DNA from: Candidatus Ryanbacteria bacterium RIFCSPHIGHO2_02_FULL_48_12
GTDB taxonomy: Bacteria > Patescibacteriota > Minisyncoccia > Ryanbacterales > 2-02-FULL-48-12
DNA: 41,225 nucleotides
NCBI GenBank assembly: GCA_001819875.1
Contig: MHNR01000023.1
Coordinates: 1-41,225 of the forward strand
Direction of reading: 5' to 3'
Below are positions 9,047 to 17,114 of the stretch, in pieces; the first letter of the stretch is position 1; every line of letters begins with the position of its first letter. The notes under the pieces are model-generated. The model saw nothing but the letters and a program-made list of their open reading frames with translations, was not told the DNA's origin and ran no database searches. The translations under genes were made by a program, and so were the position numbers.

Positions 9047-9751
9047 TTACCGTTGCTTATTCCTCCAATCCACAATCTCTTTGTGGTTTCCGGAGAGAAG
9101 CACTTTGGGAACTTTATATTTTTTGCCTTTGTACTCGAGTATCTCCGGTCGCGTATAATGCGGATACTCAAGACCCGACTCCTCAGGAGCGATTTTTTCT
9201 TTTTTGAGCAAGAGATTCCAGTGCGACTCTTCCTGCAGTGATTCGAGCTTAATCACGCCCGGTACGAGCCGTGCTACCGCAGAGACTACAGTCATCGCCG
9301 CCACATCGCCATCAGTGAGCACATAGGGCCCGATGGAAATTTCTTCTGCTTTTAGAATTTTTTTGACGCGTTCGTCTATGCCCTCGTATCTGCCACTTAT
9401 CATCACTATACGGTCATACTTCTTTGCCCAGCCATACGCCATTTTTTGGGTAAACTGCTTACCCTTAGCAGAAAGAATAATTATATGGACATCAGATGTC
9501 CGTAGATACTTCCTCTTATTCTTAAGCAGTGTATCTACTGCTTTTAATATTGGTTCTGCTTTTAGGACCATCCCCGCTCCCCCACCGTAGGGTTTGGCAT
9601 CTACGGTCTTGTGCTTGTCATGCACGAAATCGCGCAGGTTGTGCGCCCGCACGATAATCTTTTTGTCTGCAATCGCGCGCTTCAAAATTGACTCCCCAAA
9701 GTAGGAATCAAATATCTGCGGGAATACGGTGATGATGTCGAAATGCATCAT
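9047..9751 (-). CDS. trmD: tRNA (guanine-N1)-methyltransferase
   Basis: 235 residues; methylates G37 of tRNAs with S-adenosylmethionine through a trefoil-knot SPOUT fold. Motifs are MHFDIITVFPQIFDSYF at the N-terminus, AKPYGGGAGMVLK, SGRYEGIDERV in the knot, and IGPYVLTDGD followed by a VARLVPGVI helix. The usual LTGGE is here LTDGD. Two ATGs in a row (9751, 9748) are possible starts. A TATAGT box at 9760-9765 with TTGCCA 16 bases up lies 8 bases before 9751, giving an almost leaderless mRNA. The promoter overlaps that of the divergent HD gene. Confidence 0.95.
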   Translation of the reverse strand: MMHFDIITVFPQIFDSYFGESILKRAIADKKIIVRAHNLRDFVHDKHKTVDAKPYGGGAGMVLKAEPILKAVDTLLKNKRKYLRTSDVHIIILSAKGKQFTQKMAYGWAKKYDRIVMISGRYEGIDERVKKILKAEEISIGPYVLTDGDVAAMTVVSAVARLVPGVIKLESLQEESHWNLLLKKEKIAPEESGLEYPHYTRPEILEYKGKKYKVPKVLLSGNHKEIVDWRNKQR

Positions 9752-9787
9752 TGACACCAACTATATAATACGTGTATAATTTGGCAA
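9751..9787. promoter_or_regulatory. Overlapping divergent promoters of trmD and the HD gene
   Basis: Plus strand: TTGACA (9751-9756), 18 bases, TATAAT (9775-9780), driving the HD gene; a second TATAAT is at 9764-9769. Minus strand: TTGCCA (9782-9787), 16 bases, TATAGT (9760-9765), driving trmD. The plus -35 overlaps the trmD start codon, so the two polymerase footprints exclude each other. Confidence 0.7.
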
Positions 9788-9808
9788 ATTCTTTGAAAGG
9801 AGTATCTT

Positions 9809-11221
9809 ATGATTCGTCATACAAGAATACGTGACCTTGTCCATGGAACCGTGTATCTTACTGAACTCGAAACAAAAATCGTGGATCACCCATTGTTTCA
9901 ACGCTTAAAACATATACGACAAAACGACATAGCTTACGCCGTATATCCGTCCATAAACACATCCCGCTTTGAGCATGTGCTCGGCGCATGCCATGTGGCA
10001 GGAATGATGGCAGAAAACATGAAAGAAAGCCCAAAGTGGCAAAAGTACGCACGAGAGCTAAAAAAGCTTACAGGTGTCAGTAAAGAAGAGTTTGTAGAGC
10101 TTGTGCGACTCTACGCACTCACCCATGATATAGGACATTTTCCGTTTAGCCACCTATTTGAAGAAGCTGTAAGAAATCTCGACGTGTATGCGCGTGCCGA
10201 TAGTAACCAAATTGTGACCGCGTGGTTTGGTCCCTCAAGGTTTACAAAACTGCATGAAGCGTTCAGTGCACTCATGATCCAACGCATTGCACAAGACGTG
10301 GCTATGCCGGAACACATCCATAAAGCGCTTCTGCGAATTATGACCACAAAAGTTTTGGAAGAAAGCGACATCCTGTATGTGGTAAAGTCTATTGTTGATT
10401 CACAGATTGATGCTGATCGCATAGACTTTGTTGCGCGAGACGCAAAACTAACTGGCGGAGAATACGGCAACCATGACATAAACCGCTTATGCACTTCTGT
10501 CTTCATAGACAAAGACCACCGTGGATGGCATGTTGCCTATTCAGAAAAAGCAATACCTTCCATGGAAGCATTGCTTCTGGACAGATATCGGGCATACGCA
10601 TGGATATTCTTCCACCAAAAAGTCGCTACAATGAAGATGTTTATGCAATTTCTCATCGGGGTTCTCTTTGAGCGCGGCATAATCACACCTTCCACATTTA
10701 CCAACGTAACCACAGATAATCTTTTACTCTTGGATGATATATGGCTGTGGGGGTTAATACGCTCGCTAGACGCTCAAGGTGACACCACGATAGAAATAGC
10801 AAAACGGGCGATACTTTTCCGTGAGAAGGCAAACTTCACTAACCTTTGGAAAAATAGACCGCAGTTTCATGAACGGAATGCACGAATCAAGAAAGCGCAG
10901 GGAGCAAGGGGGGAAGATAAATATGAGTATGTGCGCCACATCGAGGAAAAGATAGGCATACGGATATTTACATTTGAAACAGGAATAGAGGCAATAAAGG
11001 ACAAGCCGAAGATTCCACTTTACTCTGAAACAGGTAAAGGCGGGATAACAGGACAAACACTTGAAGACGTGTCTTGTCTTGTTGCATCTCTCAACAAGAT
11101 AGCTAGTGAGGAACCAGAATATTATCGTATTTTGGTCGCACCGGATATCGGCAAAGAAGCGAATAAGAAACGAGAGGAATATTTTCGGGGTATGGAAGAC
11201 TGGTATGCTAGAATACAGTAA
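9809..11221 (+). CDS. HD-domain phosphohydrolase (dNTPase/SAMHD1-like)
   Basis: 470 residues. Metal-binding residues follow the HD pattern: H56 in TSRFEHVLGACH, H106-D107 in ALTHDIGHFPFSH and D200 in SQIDADRIDFVARD. The FEHxLG, HDIGHxPFSH and IDADRxD(Y/F)xxRD series is typical of dGTPase/SAMHD1-type triphosphohydrolases. These hydrolyse dNTPs or related nucleotides, and some deplete dNTPs to limit phage. Substrate is not readable. A GAAAGGAG site lies 6 bases before ATG and a TTGACA-18-TATAAT promoter precedes it. The next gene follows by 20 bases with its own strong site, and a terminator closes the pair. Confidence 0.85.
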   Translation: MIRHTRIRDLVHGTVYLTELETKIVDHPLFQRLKHIRQNDIAYAVYPSINTSRFEHVLGACHVAGMMAENMKESPKWQKYARELKKLTGVSKEEFVELVRLYALTHDIGHFPFSHLFEEAVRNLDVYARADSNQIVTAWFGPSRFTKLHEAFSALMIQRIAQDVAMPEHIHKALLRIMTTKVLEESDILYVVKSIVDSQIDADRIDFVARDAKLTGGEYGNHDINRLCTSVFIDKDHRGWHVAYSEKAIPSMEALLLDRYRAYAWIFFHQKVATMKMFMQFLIGVLFERGIITPSTFTNVTTDNLLLLDDIWLWGLIRSLDAQGDTTIEIAKRAILFREKANFTNLWKNRPQFHERNARIKKAQGARGEDKYEYVRHIEEKIGIRIFTFETGIEAIKDKPKIPLYSETGKGGITGQTLEDVSCLVASLNKIASEEPEYYRILVAPDIGKEANKKREEYFRGMEDWYARIQ

Positions 11222-11241
11222 GAAAAAGAAGGAGGTTAGAA

Positions 11242-11610
11242 ATGGCAGAAGAAAAAAATCTTGAACCCTGTTTAGTCACTGAATACCTTGCCGAACCAAG
11301 CATGCTCGCCGGAGTAAAACTACGGCGTAAATACCCCGATATAGAAAACATGCTGGCGTATGGTGGTGAAGTAAAAAAACTTCCTGGTAGAGGTATAGGT
11401 GTCTATTATCCGGGTCACGCAAATCGGTGGAGAAACATCGACTCTCATGAGCGATATGCTTACCCAGATGAAATCGTTTTTGATGATGGATCTGCGCAAG
11501 CCAGAATACGCCGCATACGCAAGCAGTTTGATTTAACCCCGGAGGACGTCAAACTCTACAAACGACTGGGTTTAAGGGAAGAAACTATATGCTCTGACTG
11601 CCCAGTTTAA
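11242..11610 (+). CDS. Hypothetical protein paired with the HD phosphohydrolase (122 aa)
   Basis: 122 residues, no signal peptide or membrane segment, no family recognised. Features: charged N-terminus (MAEEKNLEPC), a GRGIGVYYPGHANRWRN stretch rich in Gly and aromatic residues, a DEIVFDDG acid stretch, a basic RIRRIRKQF helix and a C-terminal CSDC that could bind metal with C11. It follows the HD gene by 20 bases with a strong AAGGAGG site 7 bases before ATG, so both are co-transcribed. A partner or regulator role is inference from position only. Confidence 0.75.
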   Translation: MAEEKNLEPCLVTEYLAEPSMLAGVKLRRKYPDIENMLAYGGEVKKLPGRGIGVYYPGHANRWRNIDSHERYAYPDEIVFDDGSAQARIRRIRKQFDLTPEDVKLYKRLGLREETICSDCPV

Positions 11611-11642
11611 TACTTTGACCCCTTTCAAGTTCTTTCCCCATA

Positions 11643-11672
11643 AGACGCATTTCTGTGATGCGTCTTTTTTTT
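11643..11672 (+). terminator. Terminator of the HD gene pair
   Basis: AGACGCAT / ATGCGTCT (8 bp) with a 7-base loop, followed by a run of T. Confidence 0.9.
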
Positions 11673-11692
11673 ATGCACTCTTACTTGGAAAC

Positions 11693-11727
11693 CAAAAAAA
11701 CCGCCGGCCTTTCGGCAGACGGTTTTT
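11693..11727 (-). terminator. Terminator of the KH-domain gene
   Basis: In minus-strand RNA: CCGUCUGCC, a GAAA tetraloop, GGCCGGCGG (one mismatch) and then a U-run. It lies 22 bases after the stop at 11749. Confidence 0.85.
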
Positions 11728-11748
11728 GTGATTCAAAACTGAATCAAA

Positions 11749-12060
11749 TTACAATTTTAGGTCATCTACCACCTCGTCGACATTCTTCATTCTCGGCTCG
11801 GCCGAGCGCATACCACCCTCCGGCTCCTCAATCTTGAGGTTGACGCGGGCATTGTTTTTCATGCCTACGACGCGAAGCAGGGTGCGGATGGCTTTGGCGG
11901 TATTGCCGTTGCGACCGATAATCTGGCCCATATTGGCGGGATCCACGTGGAGCGTAAGAAGCACCCCCATCTCATCCACCTTACGGTCAACACGCACTGC
12001 CGAAGGATTGTCTACGAGCGACTTTACTACGTACTCGAGAAATTCCTGATCTGCGTTCAT
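11749..12060 (-). CDS. khpA: KH-domain RNA-binding protein (KhpA/YlqC-like)
   Basis: 103 residues. A single KH domain with the RNA-binding GxxG loop in GQIIGRNGNTAKAIRTLL. The N-terminal MNADQEFLEYVVKSLVDNP is the family opening. KhpA proteins bind RNA, often with KhpB, and affect cell division and ribosome or mRNA maturation. The C-terminal ~25 residues (after KIEEPEGG) are an acidic tail longer than usual. It lies about 160 bases downstream of rpsP, the usual neighbour, but the rpsP terminator separates them. No clear Shine-Dalgarno is seen. Confidence 0.88.
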   Translation of the reverse strand: MNADQEFLEYVVKSLVDNPSAVRVDRKVDEMGVLLTLHVDPANMGQIIGRNGNTAKAIRTLLRVVGMKNNARVNLKIEEPEGGMRSAEPRMKNVDEVVDDLKL

Positions 12061-12172
12061 GTATGATCTTCAGTATTAATCTTTTCGTAACGTACTCTCG
12101 ACCTTCCTCTGATCGGCGTCTATTCACTAAAAAGAATACGCCTCAGATACAAAGATTATATAATAATTACTC

Positions 12173-12202
12173 AAAAAAACAATCCCCTGCATACTTGGGG
12201 AT
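12173..12202 (-). terminator. Terminator of rpsP
   Basis: ATCCCC / GGGGAT with a 9-base loop, followed on the minus strand by TGTTTTTTT, about 25 bases after the rpsP stop. Confidence 0.8.
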
Positions 12203-12224
12203 AACACAAAATATAGGAGAAAAA

Positions 12225-12572
12225 CTATACCGCCGGCGCTGGTTCAGCTACAGAGGTCTCTGTGGGGGCAGTCGTGGGCTCTTCTACTACAACAGCCTTG
12301 GGCTTGGTAACCGGTGAGGCACCACGCTTGGGACCCGGGATAATCTTTTGTACTACCAAAAGGTTGTATACCGTGTCAGACAATTTTGCCCCTTGAGACA
12401 TCCAATATTTGATGCGGTCTTCCTTGAGCTCGGGCTTACCTTGGCGCGCATTGTAGTATCCGACAATCTCCAAAAAGCCACCACTTCGCGGAGCTCGGCG
12501 TGTGTCAGTCAAAACTACCCGAAAGCTCGGGTCATTGGTTCGTCCTACGCGCTGGAGACGGATAATTAACAT
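12225..12572 (-). CDS. rpsP: Ribosomal protein S16 (bS16)
   Basis: 115 residues. MLIIRLQRVGRTNDPSFRVV, then SGGFLEIVGYYN and RIKYWMSQGAKLSDTV are diagnostic of bS16. The core is ~80 residues; a ~35-residue low-complexity tail rich in Pro, Val, Thr and Glu extends it. The promoter is TTGATT (12603-12608), 17 bases, TAGTAT (12580-12585), 7 bases, ATG: a textbook promoter with no room for a leader. Confidence 0.96.
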   Translation of the reverse strand: MLIIRLQRVGRTNDPSFRVVLTDTRRAPRSGGFLEIVGYYNARQGKPELKEDRIKYWMSQGAKLSDTVYNLLVVQKIIPGPKRGASPVTKPKAVVVEEPTTAPTETSVAEPAPAV

Positions 12573-12613
12573 GCGGGTAATACTACAGGCTTTTGGCTAC
12601 AAAATCAACCCCC

Positions 12614-14815
12614 CTACCGGGAAGCCACCTCTCTAGCCTCCTCAAACTTAATAGAGAGAAGCTTTGAGACCCCATCAGCCCCCATAGTGACCCCATAAAG
12701 AACCCCCGCCTCTTTCATGGTCTGGCGATTATGGGTAATCACCACCAGCTGGGCTTTTTTGCTCAAATCTTTGAGCATCGCCCCATAGCGTTGGGAGTTG
12801 GCCTCATCCAGCGCGGCATCCGTCTCGTCAAGCACCAAAAACGGCGGTGGATTAACGGCGGACATAGCGAACAAAAGCGCAATCGAGGTGAGCGCCCGCT
12901 CGCCCCCCGAGAGCATGTCAAGGTTCTTGACCCGTTTACGCGGGAGATCCACCGCAATATCCACGCCCGACTCCACATCCTCCAGCTCCTCATCTTCATC
13001 GGACACCTCGGCGTCTTTTGCTTTGCGCTTTTGAGCCTCAACCATCTTGAGCCGCGCCTCCCCGCCCCCAAACATTGTGGTAAATAGTTTGGAGAATTCA
13101 TCATTGATGCGCTCCACTCCTTGCACAAACTCGCGCTCCAAATTTTGCTGAAGCTCCCCCATGAGTGCATGCAAACTCACCGCCGTACCCTCAAGGTCTT
13201 TGAGCTCACCCGCCAAAAACGCCTCACGTTCGGCGATTTCGTTGTATTCTTTGAGCACCGACTCATCGATACCGCCGATCTCTTCAAGTTTGATCTTTAA
13301 GCGGTCGATTTTGCGACGGAGTTCTTCCCGCTCACCTACCTCAAACGGATGCGCCGTATCCGGTACCGTCGTGTCTCCCAAAAATCGCACCGCATCCGTC
13401 TCCTGTGCACTAAGTTCAGCGGCACGGATCTTGATGCGCTCGGCATCCACGGCAAGCGCACGTATGGCGTCTTTGATACGGTTTTGCGCCTCTTCGGCAC
13501 TCCGCAATCGCTCACCGGAAACGCGATAGGTCCCTTGTGCCTCGCCATATGCCGCCTCCAACTCGGCGCGTTTTTGAGCCAAAGTTTTGCGCTCGGCCTC
13601 CAGCCCCTGAATGAGCGTTTTTATCTTTTGTTGTTCAGCCTCAAGCTCACCCATATTTTCATTAACCTCCTCATGAGCGTCAGCAGGCTCGGATATCTTA
13701 TGTAAATACTTTTGGGTATGTTGTTTGAGATCCAAGATTTGTGTACGAAATGCCTCAAATGAGCTTGAGTGGAGCGCCGTTTCTATGTAGGTCAAAATCT
13801 CTCCAAGGGCGTGCGCAACATCTGAAAGCGGTACCGTCGCATGCAAAGGTGCCGTGCCGTGCCGCTTGGAGGCGAAAAATGCAAGTTGCCCCTCAATACG
13901 CCCCAGCTCCCGCTCAAATGAGCGATGCTTGGCGTCTAGCTGGGTGAGCGCCACCTCCACCGCACGCATCTCAAGCATCGTCGCATTATCCGGGAGAAAT
14001 GCTGTCGAGAGATTTTTGCGAAGCTCCGCAATCTCTCCTGCCATACGCGCCTCTTCTTCCCGCAATGGGTCTTCTGCCGTATGCAGACGCTCCTGGTCGC
14101 GTCTTACGGTCTCGCGCTCTTTGGCAAGATACGTCACGAGATTATTTTTTAACTCCTCGCGAAATTTACTGGAGGCCTCTACCTTGTCCGCCTGGACTTT
14201 GAGAAACCGCATATGCGGCTGAATCTCACGGCGCACCACCTCCACCTCACGCATGTTGACTTCAGTTGCCTCGAGTTTACGCTCGGCCTCCATGCGCTTA
14301 ATTTCATAAATCTTGAGCCCCAGAGCATCCTCAAGCATGCGCTTGCGCTCCCGAGGACTAGAGTAGAGTATCCGGTCGGCCTCGCCTTGACTGATGATAT
14401 GATGCCCCGAGCCGCCAATGCCGACTTTAGAAAGTATCTCAATAATGTCTTTCAGGCGCACCAATGACCCGTTGACCTTGTACTCGTTAGCCCCATCACG
14501 ATACACCTCACGCGAGATTGCCACCTCCTCAAAATCCACCGGCAGTACTCGATCAGTATTATCAAGCGTGATGCGCACCATGGCTTTGCCGAGTTGAGAG
14601 GCCCCCCCCGATCCATGAAATATTAAATCCTCCCCGCGTTTGCCACGCAGAGATTTCATAGATTGCTCGCCCAAGACCCAACGCATCGCCTCGGAAACAT
14701 TGGATTTGCCCGAGCCATTAGGGCCAACAATAGCCACCACCGGAGTTGGGAACTCCAATGTCACATGACGCGCAAACGACTTAAAACCGGCAATTTCTAT
14801 TTTTTTGAGCCGCAC
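12614..14815 (-). CDS. smc: SMC-like chromosome ATPase, short form without a recognisable hinge
   Basis: 733 residues; classical SMC is about 1,150-1,200. The N-terminal ATPase half is intact: IVGPNGSGKSN Walker A (31-41), then LRGKRGEDLIFHGSG and a Q-loop region (ISQGEADRIL). The C-terminal half has the signature LSGGERALTS and Walker B FLVLDETDAALDEAN. Two coiled coils lie between, joined near residues 310-370 by a short segment lacking the Gly-rich SMC hinge. An acidic insert (DEDEELEDVES) precedes the signature motif. It may dimerise by its heads or by a different hinge. No scpA or scpB is in the window. The start is GTG at 14815. Confidence 0.85.
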   Translation of the reverse strand: MRLKKIEIAGFKSFARHVTLEFPTPVVAIVGPNGSGKSNVSEAMRWVLGEQSMKSLRGKRGEDLIFHGSGGASQLGKAMVRITLDNTDRVLPVDFEEVAISREVYRDGANEYKVNGSLVRLKDIIEILSKVGIGGSGHHIISQGEADRILYSSPRERKRMLEDALGLKIYEIKRMEAERKLEATEVNMREVEVVRREIQPHMRFLKVQADKVEASSKFREELKNNLVTYLAKERETVRRDQERLHTAEDPLREEEARMAGEIAELRKNLSTAFLPDNATMLEMRAVEVALTQLDAKHRSFERELGRIEGQLAFFASKRHGTAPLHATVPLSDVAHALGEILTYIETALHSSSFEAFRTQILDLKQHTQKYLHKISEPADAHEEVNENMGELEAEQQKIKTLIQGLEAERKTLAQKRAELEAAYGEAQGTYRVSGERLRSAEEAQNRIKDAIRALAVDAERIKIRAAELSAQETDAVRFLGDTTVPDTAHPFEVGEREELRRKIDRLKIKLEEIGGIDESVLKEYNEIAEREAFLAGELKDLEGTAVSLHALMGELQQNLEREFVQGVERINDEFSKLFTTMFGGGEARLKMVEAQKRKAKDAEVSDEDEELEDVESGVDIAVDLPRKRVKNLDMLSGGERALTSIALLFAMSAVNPPPFLVLDETDAALDEANSQRYGAMLKDLSKKAQLVVITHNRQTMKEAGVLYGVTMGADGVSKLLSIKFEEAREVASR

Positions 14816-14909
14816 AAAAGTAAGATTTAGGAAGCAAGAATTATGCTTTAAGAATAACTCATTTCAACATATGTGTAAAAATATCCTTATTTTACAAAGG
14901 GTTCTATAC

Positions 14910-14939
14910 TTGACAAACATAGTATTCATATGGTACAAT
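14910..14939 (+). promoter_or_regulatory. Promoter of the 71-residue ORF
   Basis: TTGACA (14910-14915), 18-base spacer, TACAAT (14934-14939). Confidence 0.8.
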
Positions 14940-14968
14940 GTTGGCAGAAAATTTGAAGGAGGAGAAAG

Positions 14969-15184
14969 ATGCCTAGCAAAGAAACGGAATTAGTAATAGA
15001 GGTATCCCAGCTGGCCAGGGACATCGGCTCTCTAGTAATCGAGATGAATAATGACATTGACACCATTGCTCATGGGCAATGGATCAGTGCCAAGGGCTCC
15101 TATGCTGGTCTGCCACGGAGACTCCGAGTGCTCGCAAGACGAGCAGATGATCTCCTAATAAAATTGACTACACTGACTACTTGA
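14969..15184 (+). CDS. Small hypothetical protein (71 aa)
   Basis: 71 residues, charged and helical with no membrane segment: an acidic N-terminal half (ELVIEVSQLARDIGSLVIEM) and a basic second half (GLPRRLRVLARRADDLL). It is a complete unit, with a perfect -35 promoter, AAGGAGGAG 6 bases before ATG and a strong terminator. It is the only plus-strand gene in a minus-strand stretch. The leaderless/SD contrast with its neighbours and its link to a repeated terminator element hint at recent arrival. The function is unknown. Confidence 0.75.
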   Translation: MPSKETELVIEVSQLARDIGSLVIEMNNDIDTIAHGQWISAKGSYAGLPRRLRVLARRADDLLIKLTTLTT

Positions 15185-15190
15185 GCACCG

Positions 15191-15330
15191 ACCCCGGATC
15201 GCGTAAGCGATACCGGGGCAAATCTTTTTTGGGGAGGAGTTTTTGTTTTAAATTTTAGGTTGTGGCTTTGCGTTTTTCATTTTGCATCTTGAGTTTATCG
15301 ATCATGGGGATTTGAGCCTTGGGATTTTTT
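15191..15330 (+). repeat. Terminator-bearing intergenic repeat, copy A
   Basis: About 140 bp. It opens with an intrinsic terminator (CCCCGGATCGC-GTAA-GCGATACCGGGG and a T-run ending at 15230), then about 95 AT-rich bases with phrases such as AATTTTAGGTTGTG and GGGATTTGAGCCTTGGGA. It matches the reverse complement of 17430-17565 at about 90% over its length. Here it lies just after the 71-residue ORF in sense orientation. Confidence 0.85.
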
Positions 15331-15368
15331 AACATGTACTGCTCATCACTGAAAATCTGCCACCAGCC

Positions 15369-16085
15369 TCACTCCCACCCCTTGGAATCGAGCCCATTTT
15401 CTGCCGCCGACTGCTGGGCAATTTGTTTGGAAGATCCCTCGCCCTCCGCTATCAGCTCCTCACCCAGATAGACACCAACAATAAAATGCTTGTCGTGATC
15501 CGGTCCCCATTCGCGGGTAACCTTGTAGGTTGGAGTAACGCCCTCAATCTCCTGCGCTTTTTCCTGAAAAAAACTTTTGGCATCGCGGTAGAGCTTTTTA
15601 TCAAGTACATCCTGCATGCGCGAGAGGATGACGCGTTCAATAAAGCCTGACGCTACGTCATAGCCTTGATCCAGATAAATCGCCCCGGTAATAGCCTCAA
15701 AGGCATTGGCCAAAATATACATCCGGGCCTTACCTATATCTTTAGCCTCACCCTTGGAGAGTAACAAAAAATCATTGACGCCGAGCTCACTAGAAACAGC
15801 GGAAAGCATCTGGGAGTTAACAAGGGCGGCGCGATAACTCGTGAGATCCCCTTCGGGATTTTCAAAATTGAGATACAAATATCGGGTAACCACGAGCTCC
15901 AATACCGCATCCCCCAAAAACTCGAGGCGCTCATAGTGCGGCAGACGCCAATCAGGATTTTCATTTACATAAGAGCGATGTGTGAGTGCCGTATGCAGTA
16001 AGTCTTTGTTAAGAAAAACTACGCCAAGGGCGCTCTCAAGAGATGATATTTCTTTCATGAGAAGATCAACGAATAGCGAATTCAT
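15369..16085 (-). CDS. rnc: Ribonuclease III
   Basis: 238 residues. RNase III domain with the signature YERLEFLGDAVL (E52, E55, D59), the HRSYVNE helix, and ILANAFEAITGAIYLD. In the latter E130 is the E. coli E117 equivalent, and the usual Asp (E. coli D114) is N127. A C-terminal dsRNA-binding domain begins near 165 (DAKSFFQEKAQE) and ends with GSSKQIAQQSAAENGL. It cuts double-stranded RNA; the long pre-16S stem in this window is a probable substrate. A start at the second Met (16058) is also possible. The upstream gap contains several ATTCG/CGAAT units that can fold. Confidence 0.95.
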   Translation of the reverse strand: MNSLFVDLLMKEISSLESALGVVFLNKDLLHTALTHRSYVNENPDWRLPHYERLEFLGDAVLELVVTRYLYLNFENPEGDLTSYRAALVNSQMLSAVSSELGVNDFLLLSKGEAKDIGKARMYILANAFEAITGAIYLDQGYDVASGFIERVILSRMQDVLDKKLYRDAKSFFQEKAQEIEGVTPTYKVTREWGPDHDKHFIVGVYLGEELIAEGEGSSKQIAQQSAAENGLDSKGWE

Positions 16086-16141
16086 TACGAATAAACGAAT
16101 GAGGACCCCGATTCGTAAATTCGAAATAGATTCGTTATTGG
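16086..16141 (-). other. Repetitive foldable leader upstream of rnc
   Basis: Within about 60 bases the motifs ACGAAT/CGAAT and ATTCGT/ATTCG occur repeatedly on either side of CGGGGTCCTC, so the RNA can form an imperfect hairpin just before, and running into, the rnc start. RNase III genes elsewhere are autoregulated by cleavage of a leader hairpin; whether that applies here is inference. Confidence 0.35.
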
Positions 16142-16152
16142 CTGATAGCTAG

Positions 16153-17076
16153 TTATTTAATAATTTCTAACGCCTTCTTAAAAAATCCGCGTACGTCATC
16201 ATACATAGTAAGCCCATCAAGCTCTTCGGCTGAAAACCACCGTACATCATCCAACCCCCCCGAGATCTTGAGTTTGAGCTCTGCATCCGGCGTGGATGCT
16301 AAAAAATACGTAACACGCCGCCGCACCTTGCCTCGCTCGGGATCCTGGGCGATATATTCATTCTCCCCTAATTTTTGCTCAGCAGTGACCGTACCCACCC
16401 CAATCTCTTCTTTGATTTTGCGCACCACCGCGGCCGTTATCTCCTCATCCGGCTCGGGACTACCTTTGGCAAGCGTCCAATAGCCAAACACATCATGCAC
16501 CAAGGCAAAATAGGTATCGTCGCTGTCTTTGCGATATACCACCGCGCCAACCTTTTGCTCAATCGGCAACTGGGCAAGCTCCTCGGGGGAGAGATCTTTG
16601 CGCGGACCGTCGTCCTTGCCCGGCTCGCCAATCTCCCGATATACCGTGCCCAAAACACCATTGATGAATTTGCCTGAATTTTCTCCGCCGAATGTTTTAG
16701 CAAGCTCGATCGCCTCGTTAATAGCAACCTTGGGCGGCACCTCTTTGTAGTTGCCATAGAGAAGCTCGTAGAGACCGATACGCAAAATATTTCTATCCAC
16801 CGCAGCGACCTGCTCGAGCGGCCACTCGGGAGCGGCTTTTTCTATAACAGTATCTATCTTGTCTCGATTTTCCAAAACCCCTTCCACGAGTGCGCCAACA
16901 AACGCCTTGTCTTCGAGACCCGGGCCAAACTCTTGGATATTGCGCGTAATAATAGTGCCCAAATCAGACGGAGCAAGCTCCAGCAGAGAGACCCCTTTGG
17001 CTTTTACATGCGCGTTAAAATCCCACTCATAGAGGGATTGCATTGCGATGGATCGAGCAAGATGCCGAGAAGCCAT
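16153..17076 (-). CDS. nusB: NusB antitermination factor fused to a Nudix hydrolase domain
   Basis: 307 residues. Residues 1-~150 are NusB: ASRHLARSIAMQSLYEWDFN at the N-terminus, VAAVDRNILRIGLYELLYG, and VAINEAIELAKTFGGENSGKFINGVLG, the family's most conserved stretch. After a linker (about 155-175) a Nudix domain runs to the end, with the box GSPEPDEEITAAVVRKIKEEIGV matching Gx5Ex7RExxEExGU except Lys for Glu after the Arg. NusB acts with NusE in rRNA antitermination; the Nudix half could hydrolyse a nucleoside diphosphate derivative. The gene has its own TATTAT box 6 bases before ATG. Confidence 0.92.
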   Translation of the reverse strand: MASRHLARSIAMQSLYEWDFNAHVKAKGVSLLELAPSDLGTIITRNIQEFGPGLEDKAFVGALVEGVLENRDKIDTVIEKAAPEWPLEQVAAVDRNILRIGLYELLYGNYKEVPPKVAINEAIELAKTFGGENSGKFINGVLGTVYREIGEPGKDDGPRKDLSPEELAQLPIEQKVGAVVYRKDSDDTYFALVHDVFGYWTLAKGSPEPDEEITAAVVRKIKEEIGVGTVTAEQKLGENEYIAQDPERGKVRRRVTYFLASTPDAELKLKISGGLDDVRWFSAEELDGLTMYDDVRGFFKKALEIIK

Positions 17077-17114
17077 AGCTCTATAATACTCTATTTAGGT
17101 CTTGGTAAAAGATC

